A stretch of DNA of 64,000 bases, from positions 310,001-374,000 of the forward strand of contig QWDQ01000016.1 in NCBI GenBank assembly GCA_003868215.1. The letters run 5' to 3'. Position 1 is the stretch's first letter. Every line of letters starts with the position of its first letter. The notes under the pieces are model-generated. The model did no database searches, had not been told where the DNA came from, and saw only the letters and a program-made list of their open reading frames with translations. Source of the DNA: Pseudophaeomoniella oleicola (Eukaryota; Ascomycota; Eurotiomycetes; Phaeomoniellales; Phaeomoniellaceae). Below, piece after piece: positions 23,477 through 34,335 of this stretch. Both the position numbers and the translations under genes were made by a program.

Positions 23477-24967
23477 AGTTGATCGCATGCACGACAGAAT
23501 CGCTGATTACAGACATAATGGCATAGACAGACAGACAGACAGACAGGCAGGCAGGCAGGCGCGCAGGCAGGACCTCAAGACTTCCTCCTCAAGACAGTTA
23601 ACTAGAGACGGATGTGCCACACAATTTCCTTTCATATTTGGTTTTATTTCATTTTTTATCTTCCATTATTGTGTACGATCTATGTATCTATCTGCTACGT
23701 ATCCTATATACCCCCCCCAACGCCAGCCTTTTTCAGATACGTAGTCAACTCAGTTAGTCAGTCACAAAGAATTCACCAGTATGAGTACCTACATTTACCA
23801 CTATTAAGTATTCACAGCTTTACCTTGGTGGAAAAAAAAAGCTCTCTCCCTTTCGCGCACAAACGAGAACGTAGAAATTAGTGAGTGGGATTTACGCTGT
23901 TATGACACACAAATAGGTATCTATCTATCTGTACGTACTAGATACCTACCTACCTACCTAGGTACTTAATTACCCCCTTTCCCTCTGTCCCTTTTCTCTC
24001 TTTTTTTTTTCTAATTCGGTAGTCTTCCAACTTCCCCAATCCCCAATCCCCCAAGCACCCAAGATCTTTTCTCACCGCAAGAAGCCTCCTCTTCCTCCTC
24101 CTGCAAAGATATTCATGACACCGTTATCAACTACCTAGGCTATTTGGGCAAGACACAAAAACGTGAAAGAAAGAAATTACATATCTGTGTAGGTACCTTA
24201 CCTTTTCTTTCAGAGCTTTTCCCCTGTGAAATAGAAGTCTTCTCGATTGAAATCTATCGGCGGCCAGTAATTATTGTGAAGTGTGAAGTAGACAATTCAA
24301 CGAAAAGGGAGAGGGAGAGAAGTAGTTAGTCCACGCAGTCTTGCGTATTAGTTCCAAAGAATTCATAGAAATACCAGTGACGCGTAATAAAGAAGAAGAG
24401 ATACAAAAAAGAAAAAAGACGTGATAAAAATCTTTGTCTATGGTTTGTTTGTTTGTTGGTTGCTTCTTTGCTATCTATCTATTCGATATTTGTAGGATTC
24501 GAAAAGCTAAGTTCTTTCTTCTTCTGACTTTTGCACTAGGCCGGATGGTTTGAATACCTAGTAAGTTAGGTAGTAGTAAGATAACCAGTCAGAAGGAGAA
24601 CATGGAGAAAGTCTAATACTGTATGACTACCTATGTATGTATCTTGATAGCCCTTGCAAAAAGGAGGTCGGGTTAATTTTCGAGAGGTGGAAGAAAAAAA
24701 ACAAATTGCAATCAGGGGTGTTGAAGACAGACAGACAGAAAGGGGAAGAGATAGACAAAGCGGAAAAGACTTGTCGGTTCTTAAGAGATAATGGCCTCGC
24801 TGGGTTCTGATTCCTCTGCGTGGATATGGATTGATTGCTTGCTTGTTACTATTGGGCATCATAAGAAGTCCCAAGCATTTGCAAGGGAAGTTCTAATGAC
24901 GCAGGTATCAATCCGATTGTCAGAGACACTCTGAGTCAATCATACACACGGTGTCCATGGGAACATA
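23477..24967. other. Intergenic, microsatellite-rich
   Basis: 1.5 kb between two convergent genes. It holds ACAG/GGCA, TATC and TACC tracts, a poly-T run near 24001 and purine-rich segments. No supported gene is seen, since all frames are short. Confidence 0.5.
23526..23573. repeat. Compound microsatellite (ACAG)n(GCAG)n
   Basis: ACAG units pass into GCAG units shortly after the membrane-protein stop codon. One unit is changed to GCGC. Confidence 0.8.
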
Positions 24968-26068
24968 TCAATCTTCGACGTGTGAGAAAGTGCATTTTAA
25001 GCCTGAATGATCACTCCATGGAATTTGATCCTTATTCCCATCCTGTTTCCCTTGTGCATCCGAGGCAATTTCTTTGTCTCCGTGACTTTCGACGCTTAAG
25101 CTTGAGTCTGAGTACGAGATCGCTTCAGGATGCATGATCTCGATGTCTTCTACCTTGAGCCCGACCAGCGCAACTTTGTCTAGTCGATTAGGCGGGAAAG
25201 GTTGGTCGCCGTCCACGCCCCAGGTAAACCCGGGCTCTTGAGAATGCAGCTCGGCCCATGCATCGACCATATGGTTCTCGGAGATCAGCGTGTCACCTTC
25301 AGGGAGTACTGGGTTGAAATCACCGGCGACCAAGCCACGTCCGGCAGAGCGTATGAGAGACGAAATGATAGAGGCTTGTCGGAGGCGGAGAGAAGAGTGT
25401 ATGGGAAGTGAGTCCAAATGTACGTTCACAAGTCGGACGCGCTGGCCTGTTGCTGAAGTCCGGATAGTTGAAGCCGAGGTATGTGCTTTTGGTATACCTG
25501 GCCCAACGGAGGGGAGGAAAAGGTCACAGCATAATGCATCTCTTCCGAATCGACTAGGATACTTAACTCTCCAAACTGGTCCAATCATTGCCTTCCCCAC
25601 TGATAGGCCGTTTCCGTGACCGAAGCGCAACTTCGACAGAAGTGTCATGCTAGCGAAAGACTGTCCCTTCCAATTTGTCTCGTCCCTCTCACTCGAGAAC
25701 CACGATTCCCGAATCCACGGGTGCTCGAGGAGAGTCGTAAGCGCAGCAGGAGAGACCTCCTGGAAAAATAAAACGTCGGCAGGCCGGGTCAGATCCCTGA
25801 TGTGTGAAATGATGCTTGAGATTCTCGCTTCTGGAACAGCTGACGCAGAGTCGACATTCCATGTCACCAGAACTAAAGACGAGTCTTTGCTTGGGGCGCG
25901 CAATGCATCACCGGCAGTGTCATCATCACTGACGGTAATCCATCTATTAGCCGAGGCATCAAACCGATTCCAAGCCTGAAATATCGGTGTTGTATCAAGA
26001 TCAGAGGGCAGTGGCGTATCTCGTGCCCACGAGAGATACTGCGTATGGATGCGGGTGATGAAGTTCAT
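24968..26068 (-). CDS. Endonuclease/exonuclease/phosphatase family protein, TDP2-like
   Basis: A single-exon 366-aa protein with the EEP fold (PF03372). The order of catalytic motifs matches tyrosyl-DNA phosphodiesterase 2: TWNVD (N71), FFQEVS (E104), the Trp-rich middle, VNVHLDS, VAGDFNP (D250, N252), PNRLDKV and WSDHSGL (D353, H354). All metal and catalytic residues expected for an Mg-dependent phosphodiesterase are present. TDP2 removes topoisomerase II adducts from 5' DNA ends. Fungal members of this subgroup are less studied, so an RNA or phosphoester target cannot be excluded. The Met at 26068 is followed by a plausible soluble N-terminus without a targeting signal. It is transcribed toward the membrane-protein gene. 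Confidence 0.87.
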   Translation of the reverse strand: MNFITRIHTQYLSWARDTPLPSDLDTTPIFQAWNRFDASANRWITVSDDDTAGDALRAPSKDSSLVLVTWNVDSASAVPEARISSIISHIRDLTRPADVLFFQEVSPAALTTLLEHPWIRESWFSSERDETNWKGQSFASMTLLSKLRFGHGNGLSVGKAMIGPVWRVKYPSRFGRDALCCDLFLPSVGPGIPKAHTSASTIRTSATGQRVRLVNVHLDSLPIHSSLRLRQASIISSLIRSAGRGLVAGDFNPVLPEGDTLISENHMVDAWAELHSQEPGFTWGVDGDQPFPPNRLDKVALVGLKVEDIEIMHPEAISYSDSSLSVESHGDKEIASDAQGKQDGNKDQIPWSDHSGLKCTFSHVED

Positions 26069-26546
26069 GGCGGCGGCTCTAGGAGGGATGTTGTCTAAGA
26101 GTTCATGTCGGACTCCTTACGGACTCGCGGGTCACATACTTGCCAAGAACTTGTCCAGGCAGCCGGTTTCTGAAAGAGTTCACCACAAGGCCATCCTCAA
26201 GTGATGACTATATCGTTGAAAGGCTGAGATACATTCGCAGGTGAGGGAAGAGAGCAGAGAATAAGAGAGAGTAGAAGGTAGAGAGCGTGCAGTTGACCTC
26301 GTGTAGTCCGGTATTGTCCTATGTTACTACCAGGTATCGAGTACCTATGTAATTTACTGGTATTGTAACGTTACCCAAGAACATCATTCAGCTCCCCGCG
26401 AGACCAGAAAATCATATTCACATCTCCTAATGTACAGGTAAGGTAGACATGGATTCACCCAAGATTGATTACACGGACTAATCTAGGTGTCATCACGAAC
26501 ATATACTATAGTCACGGACGTACCTCAAGACCTCGTAGCTCAGTGT
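26069..26546. other. Intergenic, no gene seen
   Basis: 478 bp between two minus-strand genes, serving as the promoter of the TDP2-like gene and the 3' flank of the DUF3176-like gene. No supported frame is present. Confidence 0.45.
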
Positions 26547-28811
26547 TCAATACTCCTTATTCGCCTTCACTCCCTTGATCCCATCTGCTGCCTCCCCTTT
26601 CATACTTGGAACATTCACAAAAACGACCTCTAAGTTGCCCTCCGCGTTCACTCTGATGTTCACCGGTTCTCTGTATGTCGTAAAGGTAGCAACACCGGCG
26701 CTCGTGTTGCGGATGTGCGACGGTGGATGCGTGTTCAGCGCCAGCATGAAGAGCTCGCTAATGGTGTCCCAACTACTGCTTGTTTCGCCCGTCCAGAAGC
26801 TGTAGATGAGATAGAGGACCGCGACGAGGGAGTATATGAGTAAGACGACAAGAGAGAGTATAACGGCGACGGAATCGAGAGAGTAACCGTATGAGTCAAA
26901 CTGCATATGCATGTGCAGCTGCGTCAGACTTTCCACGTCAGTCCAATCCGGCGTAGTCCAAAGGGAGGCTCCGAGGTAACCTATATCAATACTGTGATTC
27001 TGTTGAGCAGATGTTATAGCACCTTGCTGAGATGGTGAAGCATCAGTCCAGTCAGAGTAATAGGACGAATTTAGTGGTGCATAATTGGACATCCCAAATC
27101 CGATAGCGAAAGCATAGTCTGCCACCTCGTAGTTTATGATTTCCCCCCACGAAGTGATATTTGTTGCGTCAGCGAAGGACATCGTGAGATTTTGGACCAG
27201 GTCGGGGGCCAAGATGACGCGGTTTGTTCTATTAACCCAGACCTTGTCATCCTTGGATATCTCATTCGCATTAGACGTCTGGACTCCACTTGCAACAGTA
27301 TAGTTGTACTTCGCAGTGCTCCAAGTTGCATCGATGACACAGGCCGAAACACCCCACACATCAGGAACTCCGCCGGTCTCGTCAATTTCGACAGTATCTC
27401 CGGTTGCGAGAATAAAAAGCCCAGAATGCTGATTGTCTCTCGAAGTCGGCGCAGCTTTGGAGAAAAGGCTAAGAGGATATCCATTCGCCCAGCAATTGCC
27501 TTGTATATGATCGAAGATCTCGCCGAAAGTCGCTATGTTTCCCAAGTCCAAGTCAGGAAATGGAATGTATGTGCTATTTGGCATTTCGCTCACAAAGAAT
27601 TCTGTTGTGGTGCAATTCACCTTGACCAATGGCTGGTAAAATGATGCGACTGTAACGAATTGGTTAAGCGGAAGGGATCTCATGCCTATCACCTCTGCAA
27701 GCATTACGAAGGGAATTGTCATTGTTGTTGTAATACGGTCATAGTAGAACCATCGTATACCCCAAGGTTCGGTTATTCCAGACGCTATATCTGTGGGCAT
27801 GGAGCCCTGAGGCCGTCGCTCAAAACTGAAGGCAGCGAAGGCGCTGCGCATCAAGGACTCGCTTCTGTCGATGTGTCAATAACAAAGAGCTGATAGCATT
27901 GAGAACATACGCACGTGCGATTATTCTGGAGGTCGGGCAAATCCAGATGGGAAGGGAGCAACGTTGTAAGATTGTCGAAAAAGACAACATAATCTTCAAT
28001 CGGGACGACTAGTGGCCGAGGGATCATGAGTGCTGCATTGGACGGTCCAGCTAATGCTGCCAGGACGATGAGGACCAACCCGACAAGAAATAGCATTACC
28101 CGCCGCAGAAGACGGACCTGATGGGCCGTCAAGGATCCCCAAAGATTCAGAGACCATAGGAAGGAGACGTTCGTTGTTTGTAATGGTCCAAAAATAGCCC
28201 CCAGTGGTACGCCATGGTTTCCAAGACATTGAATTCGTACGATGCTGATATAGATATCAGCCAAGGATGCCTGGATCACGACTTCTGTGGCCTTCGCCGC
28301 AAACTGCAATGCCGCATTTGACGATGCAGAGTACCCAAGGGTCACAGTATTCTTAGCGTTGAGAGAGATCAAGGCTAGAGATCAAGGCTAGTGACACGGT
28401 CAAGGGAATCACGTGGACAAAAGAGCGCAGAAACACGGCACTCCTACTTCGATAAAACGCCACTTTGGGCTCTTCGGCCGGAGATTGCCAGGGGGTGATC
28501 TGTCTTAGTGCTTGAAGCCAGAGAGAGCGAATAAGCAGTTGCGCATAGGCGACTCGAAAGAGGCCACGAATTTTGCGCAAGAAAAACTTGAAAAAGCGTG
28601 GGATTCTGGAAGGGCGTGGTAGACCTGTCGGTGAATTGCGTCCGCCATACTCGGACGTGGTGAACGGTTCTTGTTCTGCGCAAGGCTCAGGCGTGCCAGC
28701 TTGTTCCCGAGCTTTTGCGTTGATCGGCACGAAGGGGATTTCGCCGTCGCTCGGAAACCGGGAGGAGGAGCGAAGTCGACCCGACAACCACGATGTCATC
28801 CGAGGACCCAT
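26547..28811 (-). pseudogene. DUF3176-like fungal membrane protein, frameshifted by a 13-bp tandem duplication
   Basis: A large multi-pass fungal membrane protein of the DUF3176 (PF11374) type. Coding blocks on the minus strand are 28811-28391, then 28364-27915 after the duplication, then 27864-26547. The intron at 27914-27865 has GTGCGT and CAG ends and restores frame. The early part is a basic cytosolic region. VHVIPLTVSLALI then begins the first TM helix, followed by GVPLGAIFGP, a long extracellular N-glycosylated domain (many NxS/T) and a final TM helix near the C-terminus. The sequence GAGATCAAGGCTA is present twice in tandem (28365-28377 and 28378-28390). With one copy the frame reads LALISLNAKNTVTLGY straight through. 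With two copies it stops soon after, at about residue 152. No GT-AG intron of workable size explains it. An assembly error is the main alternative. Confidence 0.75.
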
Positions 28812-29752
28812 GATTGTAGGCCGGTCGAGATATTTGGGTTCAATCTTTAGTATACGTAGATATCTTGATCCAGCAATTCGCTATTGTCCGGGCTGATTCT
28901 CCAGGTTGGATTCAGACGCTAGTGATGCGTCATATCTGGTTGAAGCAGGGAAACGACTGTGAGATACATCGATAATGGAACGAGTGTGCACAAGGCGGGA
29001 TATTCCAATTGTTTAAAAAGACGTTCATCTCAGCCTCAGCCTTGTGCGGGGTATATCACATCTTACTGTAACACCTCGTGGACACCCGAGCGATTGATAC
29101 TTGCTTCAAAGGGGGCTATGCTTGTGGTTTGGGGGCCCGAACACGACTTTGCCTCGAACCCACAAGATAGACCTGGGACATGCCAAACGAGTTTCTCAAG
29201 AGTCCATTCCCATGGATCTAACATAACGGCAGTTGATGACAGATAAGTGTTGAGTTGTATTCGTCGTTTATAGCATCAGCTGGCTCGAAACCTATCTGCC
29301 TTCGTCCAGCCGTATGTCTTCATTTGAGAGCTACCACCCTCCTCTAGCTCCTTCCTTTGAGATCCATAGAAGCTAGCATGATCATTGCTTAGCTCGCAGT
29401 GTCTTGAGTTCGCAGAGCCTCAGCGGTTACCACTCCAAATTGAGAGACGAATCTTCTCAACAACCATTGAGTCTTCAAACTCTTCCTAGAACCCAACGGT
29501 ACTCTCCTCAGGGCACGGCATGCGCTGTTCCGACAGTACATGGTACTGTTAGAAACGTCTTCGTCGTTCCATCAAGCTTTTTAGGAAAAGTCAAGCTTCT
29601 ACACTAGATGTACTAGGTGGTTGAAGGAAAGCTTATGTGCGACCCTATGAATGATAGTGGAAGTTGGATAGGCATACATATATACATATATATACAATGG
29701 TTTATATACAAAATCTCTTCCCATCCTCTCCATTTCTGCTTTGCCTTTCCCT
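28812..29752. other. Intergenic, no gene seen
   Basis: 940 bp between two minus-strand pseudogenes. The last 80 bases before 29753 contain alternating TATATACATATATATAC (near 29678) and lie in the 3' flank of the carboxylesterase. No supported gene is seen. Confidence 0.45.
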
Positions 29753-31633
29753 CTACGGATTCAGAACCGTCCATCTGCTGTTGATCCACGCAATCCCCTC
29801 TGCTCGGAAGTCGTCAGCTTCGAGGTGCAGATTCAACGTGTCGTTCAGCGTCGCACTGAAGACGAAATTCTGGCTCCCGTTGTTGTAAGCCGGCCAGTAT
29901 GAGACCCAGTTGAGTCCATGGTGATTAGGTGAGCCGGTGGCAGCAAAAGATACCCAGGCTGCTTGCATCGCATAACTGTTTTTCCGCATTGCTGTGACGT
30001 TTGGTAATGGAGGGTAGGGAGTGCCGGAGATGTATGGTAAGCGGAATACGTACGAAAGTTCGGCGCCGCGTTGGGCAAATCCAGGACCGAGGCCGGGTGT
30101 CAAGACGATTGGGAACCTACCAGTGAAAGCATCATGTTAGCGAGTTTGCGAGATGAATAATACTCGAGCAGGCTGGAAATGGAGAACTCACCGAGAAGGA
30201 TCCGTGTCCCATCGATAACTGTAGGCTTGACCGCCAAACTCGGCCCAGTCATGTGCGGCTTTACGACGTCCAGCCATGATATTCTTGTCCGTCGCGATAG
30301 TATAGGAATGTCTCGTCTGGTTGCCAGGATAGAGGCTAACGCTTGCCGTCGCGTTTTGCCATGGGTAATCCATAGGCACGCTAAAAGGTGGTGCAGATGC
30401 ATTGGCCGGATACAGATCGAGGAGTTGATTAGCAAGAGTACTGTTGACCCCGAGTGTTTGTTCTAGGAATGCGGCCAGTTCCGTAGAAGTGTTCGCAGTC
30501 GTCTAGCCACCGAGCGACATCCCTTCGTCACTATTCCCTCCTACAATGATATTGATTGGCGGAAGACGTCCATTGTTGAACGCGACGATGGGATATGAGC
30601 GGAGAAGGTCACCGTCAATCACGGGCACGAAGTACTGTCCCTCATTCTGCCCAAACACAGTGCGATTGAGCTGTTCAAACGGCAAGGCCTTAAGGCACTG
30701 AAACGTGTCTACCGCTCCTGCGCAGCCGACATGCTCAGTAATGTTGTTATACACGGCCTGGCCCTGAGCTATACTGTTTTGACCGAGACCAAAAAATGAC
30801 CCACTGGCCATGATTGCACCTCGGAACAAGCCTTGGCTATCACCACCATATGCCATGACTTGGAAAGCAACAGACTGTGCTCCAGCTGATTCACCCCAGA
30901 TGGTCCTGATGGAATGGAACGATCAGCTGGGGAAATTTGAAGCTGTTTTGCCCAAGACTACTCACACTCTGTTCGGGTCACCGCCAAACGCACGGATATT
31001 CTCCTTGACCCATCTGAGAGCTTGCCGTTGATCTTGTAGACCAAGGTTCAAAGCACCATTACGTGCAGCTTCTTCAGAGGCGATGAAGCCAAAGGCCGAT
31101 AAACGGTAGTTGATGCTCACAACTATGACGGGATGGGCAATTTCCACCGACGTTTGCACCAAAAACGACGTGTTGAACTCGGGGTCACGGTTACTACCCT
31201 GCCGGTAACCGCCACCGTACATCCAGATTAGCACGGGAAGATCCAGACCAGAAGAAACCCCTTGTGGGCGCACAACGTTGAGGTTAAGGCAGTCTTCGCC
31301 AATGGGCCAGTTCTCCTGCGTATTTGTACCGTAACCTGCACAGGTGAGGCCGGGTACAGTTGCATTGCGAGAGCCCTGCCACGTCTCGTTGAGAGGGGTT
31401 GCTTGCTCAAAGCGCGACTGCTGCGCAAAGGGCACTCCCCAAAAGACATCTTGGGAAAGTTGAGGCAGGTTGACACCAGTATCTATATTCGTGTCCCACT
31501 CAGCATCCGCGGTAGTTCGCCCGCGAAGGCTATATCATCACTTACACGTTCCGTTCAAGACAGTTGCCGTAGGAGCAGCATCAACTGTCACTGCCAGGAG
31601 GCAGCAAGTGACTATCCAGATACGCTGACGCAT
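29753..31633 (-). pseudogene. Type-B carboxylesterase/lipase, secreted, with in-frame stop
   Basis: An alpha/beta-hydrolase of the carboxylesterase type-B family (PF00135). Four minus-strand exons (31633-31546, 31482-30966, 30905-30192, 30116-29753) span 561 codons. Residues 1-20 form a signal peptide (MRQRIWIVTCCLLAVTVDA). Family marks are QDVFWGVPFAQ, EDCLNLNVVRP, the oxyanion loop MYGGGY, VSINYRLSAFGF, the nucleophile elbow GESAG (S208) and GGNSDEG with acid E329. A TAG codon interrupts the frame at codon 336 (30505-30503). Similarity continues in the same frame on both sides, and no intron can remove the stop. At the position of the catalytic His the motif reads FAQRGAELSYVF, with R456 in its place. 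Both defects point to a dead gene. Splice sites and the remaining frame are intact, so the decay appears recent. Confidence 0.8.
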
Positions 31634-33120
31634 TTTCTCCAAAACAAGATAATGACCTTCTCTGGTACTGCATGAATCGTTCCAAAGACATCACTATAAA
31701 CCATCTCTCGGTCCTTTCTCGGCCCAGCTCTCCCTCACCAGGGAGCCGGAGGATGGGATGGATGATTTGCCAGTGCAGCATGGGCCTGATTCTGGGGTAA
31801 GTAGGCAACTAAACACCTCCAGATGACCTCTGGATGTGGTCCCCCAAACATCACCTGTTCTGCTCAGAAAGCCAACATGGAGCGAGCATCAATACTCCGT
31901 ACTATTTACAACGTACGTACGCACGCTTGCCTGCCCAAATAACTCCGCCAAAGCCGCAAGGGACGGCAAGATACGAGGTGTTTCCATATAAATAGTGCAG
32001 TACAGATTGACTTCTCTGTACCTTAGTCAGTAGTAGCTAATTTAACCCTAAGGTGACTAAACGAATCATAAGGGGGGTCACCTATGTGCCCTATAGACCC
32101 TGTTATTCCAGGCACTACACGCCCGCCTATCACACCACTTAACTAACTAAGGTACCTACTCTGACGTACTCCGACGTCAGAGTAGGTACCTTAAGATCTC
32201 GGATTCATCTAATTACCTACGTCATAAAATCCGAGATTGTTCTTCGGAATTTGATGGGGGAAAGTGCAAATCTTCTTCTGGAGAAATATCCTGCTCCTGT
32301 TCGCTCCCCCTATTCCCCCTGAATTCCCCTGAAACAACCCCCCCTCGGTGCGGGGGAAACCGAAACTGGATTACTCGGGTCAGGGGTAAGTTTACTTAAA
32401 GGATTCTTTTGTCCTTTTTCAGAATGAGCTGATTAATCTAAGTTCGAGTTCAAATACGCAAAGTAGCAAGAGCAAGCAGTTGCTGGGAAACAACAGCAGA
32501 GTACCTTATGTATGGGCCAGGCCAATCAGGATATGGAAGTTTAGTGGTTAATCACTTTGTCTTTTATCCAAACCCGTATCGTAGCTCATGGGGGGGGATA
32601 CTAAGATCACTGAGGTAAGGGTTTGATGGGTGATACGTACCTAGGAACATAGTATCTATTGCTGTTGTTGCAGAGAAGTGTAGAGTATGTACTAACCGCG
32701 TCAAGTTTGACGGTGTAGCAACTGACCATGTCGATACATATAGGTAATCGGAACATGGTAAGTGAAAGACTCGGAAGGTTTTTAGGTGATGATGATGTTA
32801 TAAATTTCGAGATGGAACTCATAATTTTTGGTTTCATTCAGCTGCTCAAAAAAAAAAAACTTAGAACTGTGCAGGGGCACGGCTTAGTTTTTTTTGAAGC
32901 TCGTCGGATATGTAAAAAAGGAATATATCTACAGTATGTATATACATTTATCAGAATATAAAAAGAAACAAAAACACATTTGCGGACTTGCAAAAGATCC
33001 ATGGCGTGTTGGGATAGGACATGATCAACACATGGATCGTTGACGTGGTTTCATGGTCTGCTTGTTACCGTGACCATCAGTCGTTCTTATGGTTTGGGTG
33101 TAAAAAGGGCATCAAAGAGC
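31634..33120. other. Intergenic with perfect inverted repeat
   Basis: 1.5 kb between minus-strand genes. It holds a 20-bp perfect inverted repeat (32148-32193), C- and G-rich runs near 32335 and a poly-A run near 32848. No gene is seen. Confidence 0.5.
32148..32193. repeat. Perfect inverted repeat, 20-bp arms, 6-nt loop
   Basis: The left arm at 32148-32167 and right arm at 32174-32193 are exact reverse complements separated by ACTCCG. Transcribed or single-stranded, this would form a strong hairpin. The arms contain GGTACCTA, a word repeated across the window. It lies in non-coding DNA between the broken esterase and the AA9 gene. Confidence 0.9.
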
Positions 33121-34335
33121 TTAGAATTCCCTGGCATGGCGACGGACCTTGGTGCTGGTGGTCGAGGTCGATGAGCTCAAGAGTTCAACAAGGATCTGTC
33201 TAAGCATGTCGAGGAGTTCGCTGACGGTCATGCCGGCGGTTGATACCGTGGTGCCGGAGCTAGTAGTGGCAGTGGCCGTTGGAGCGGCAGATGCCAAGAC
33301 TGAAGATGGAAGGGCGGTGGCTAGGCTTGAGATGGCGGACGCGATCGATGAGGCAGACGCGACACCAGTGACTGCGGCGGTGGTGGCTGTGGCAGTTACC
33401 GCTGGCGCAGATGGGATGGCAACGAGAGATGTCACCGAAGAGAGGCTTCCACTGGCAGTGGCAGTGCCTGGGACAGCGGCAGTGCTCGAGTTTGCGGCAT
33501 ATGGAGGCACGGAAGCGGCGCTAGGAGTGGCGGAGGCTGATGGAACGGCAGGGGCGCTCGATGAGGAGTTGCTGCTGCTGCCAGTGCCGTTTCCACCGAA
33601 GACAGCTGGGATAGCTGGGCCTGGGATGGTGTAGCTCTCCAAGTCTTGGTAGATGTTGATCATAACACCCGGGTCGGTCGCAGTGTAGAGATGCTCACCA
33701 AGAGTACCAGCTGGCGAAGCTGTACCAGTGCCAGCAACTTCCAGATTGATACAGAAGGGATAGGCCTGTGCACCGTTTGCGGACTCTGCACCGTGGAGAG
33801 CGAGGATCTCGTGTCGGAGAACGTAGCTTCCAGGGGCCAAGTTGGAAGGAATTGTGACAGTTTGGCTGTTGTTGTTTGCAATCAATCTGTCCGATGCCCA
33901 GACCTGGGTGGAACCCGGGGTGATCAAGCCAGCCTCGTCAAATTTCACAAATTCGAGGGCAGTCTTGTCCACAGTCGCACAGCTGCCCTTACAGTCGGCA
34001 AGATAGCTGGTAACAGGACCTTTGTGGGAATCGGGCCAAGCTGTCCAAAAGAGGGTCATATCGTCTCCAGCCGTGACATTGACTGAAATCTGAGCGTTGG
34101 TGGCGTTCTTGTGGCAGATAATGTCTGGTGAGCTGTAATCGCTCACGTAGCCATTGTCGAGAGCATCTTCAGTCCAGCCGACAGATGCCGGTGGTGTGGT
34201 TTCGTAGGCATATTGAAGGAGGTAGCCAGTGTAGTATTGACCTCCGGTTGAGATACCTTGGACAGTGCCGTGAGCAGAGACCGAGGCGGCAAAAGCGGCC
34301 AAGGCGCCGATGGTTGTGAGTCTGGAAGTGAACAT
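33121..34335 (-). CDS. AA9 lytic polysaccharide monooxygenase (GH61)
   Basis: A secreted copper enzyme that oxidatively cleaves cellulose or related glucans. The gene is a single exon of 404 aa. The 21-residue signal peptide ends SVSA, so mature residue 1 is His22 (HGTVQGIS), the first copper ligand. The second ligand is H104 in [19 protein letters not shown] (H181) and [12 protein letters not shown] (axial Tyr192) complete the AA9 active site. Cys pairs expected for the fold are visible. After about residue 245 comes a 150-residue Ser/Ala/Thr/Val-rich linker-like tail ending in KVRRHAREF. No CBM1 module follows. The leader upstream (34336-34550) is pyrimidine-rich on the coding strand. The tail may be O-glycosylated, but its function is unknown. 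Confidence 0.95.
   Translation of the reverse strand: MFTSRLTTIGALAAFAASVSAHGTVQGISTGGQYYTGYLLQYAYETTPPASVGWTEDALDNGYVSDYSSPDIICHKNATNAQISVNVTAGDDMTLFWTAWPDSHKGPVTSYLADCKGSCATVDKTALEFVKFDEAGLITPGSTQVWASDRLIANNNSQTVTIPSNLAPGSYVLRHEILALHGAESANGAQAYPFCINLEVAGTGTASPAGTLGEHLYTATDPGVMINIYQDLESYTIPGPAIPAVFGGNGTGSSSNSSSSAPAVPSASATPSAASVPPYAANSSTAAVPGTATASGSLSSVTSLVAIPSAPAVTATATTAAVTGVASASSIASAISSLATALPSSVLASAAPTATATTSSGTTVSTAGMTVSELLDMLRQILVELLSSSTSTTSTKVRRHAREF

Noticed and set aside
28340-28400. A short intron as an explanation for the frame break in the DUF3176-like gene
   Set aside because: The only GT...AG spans here are 23-38 bp. Those of 23 and 38 bp do not restore the frame and one of 25 bp is too short to splice. 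The exact 13-bp tandem repeat explains the break better.
30480-30530. An intron removing the in-frame TAG of the carboxylesterase
   Set aside because: The only nearby GT...AG span is a few bases long, and family similarity continues directly on both sides of the stop.
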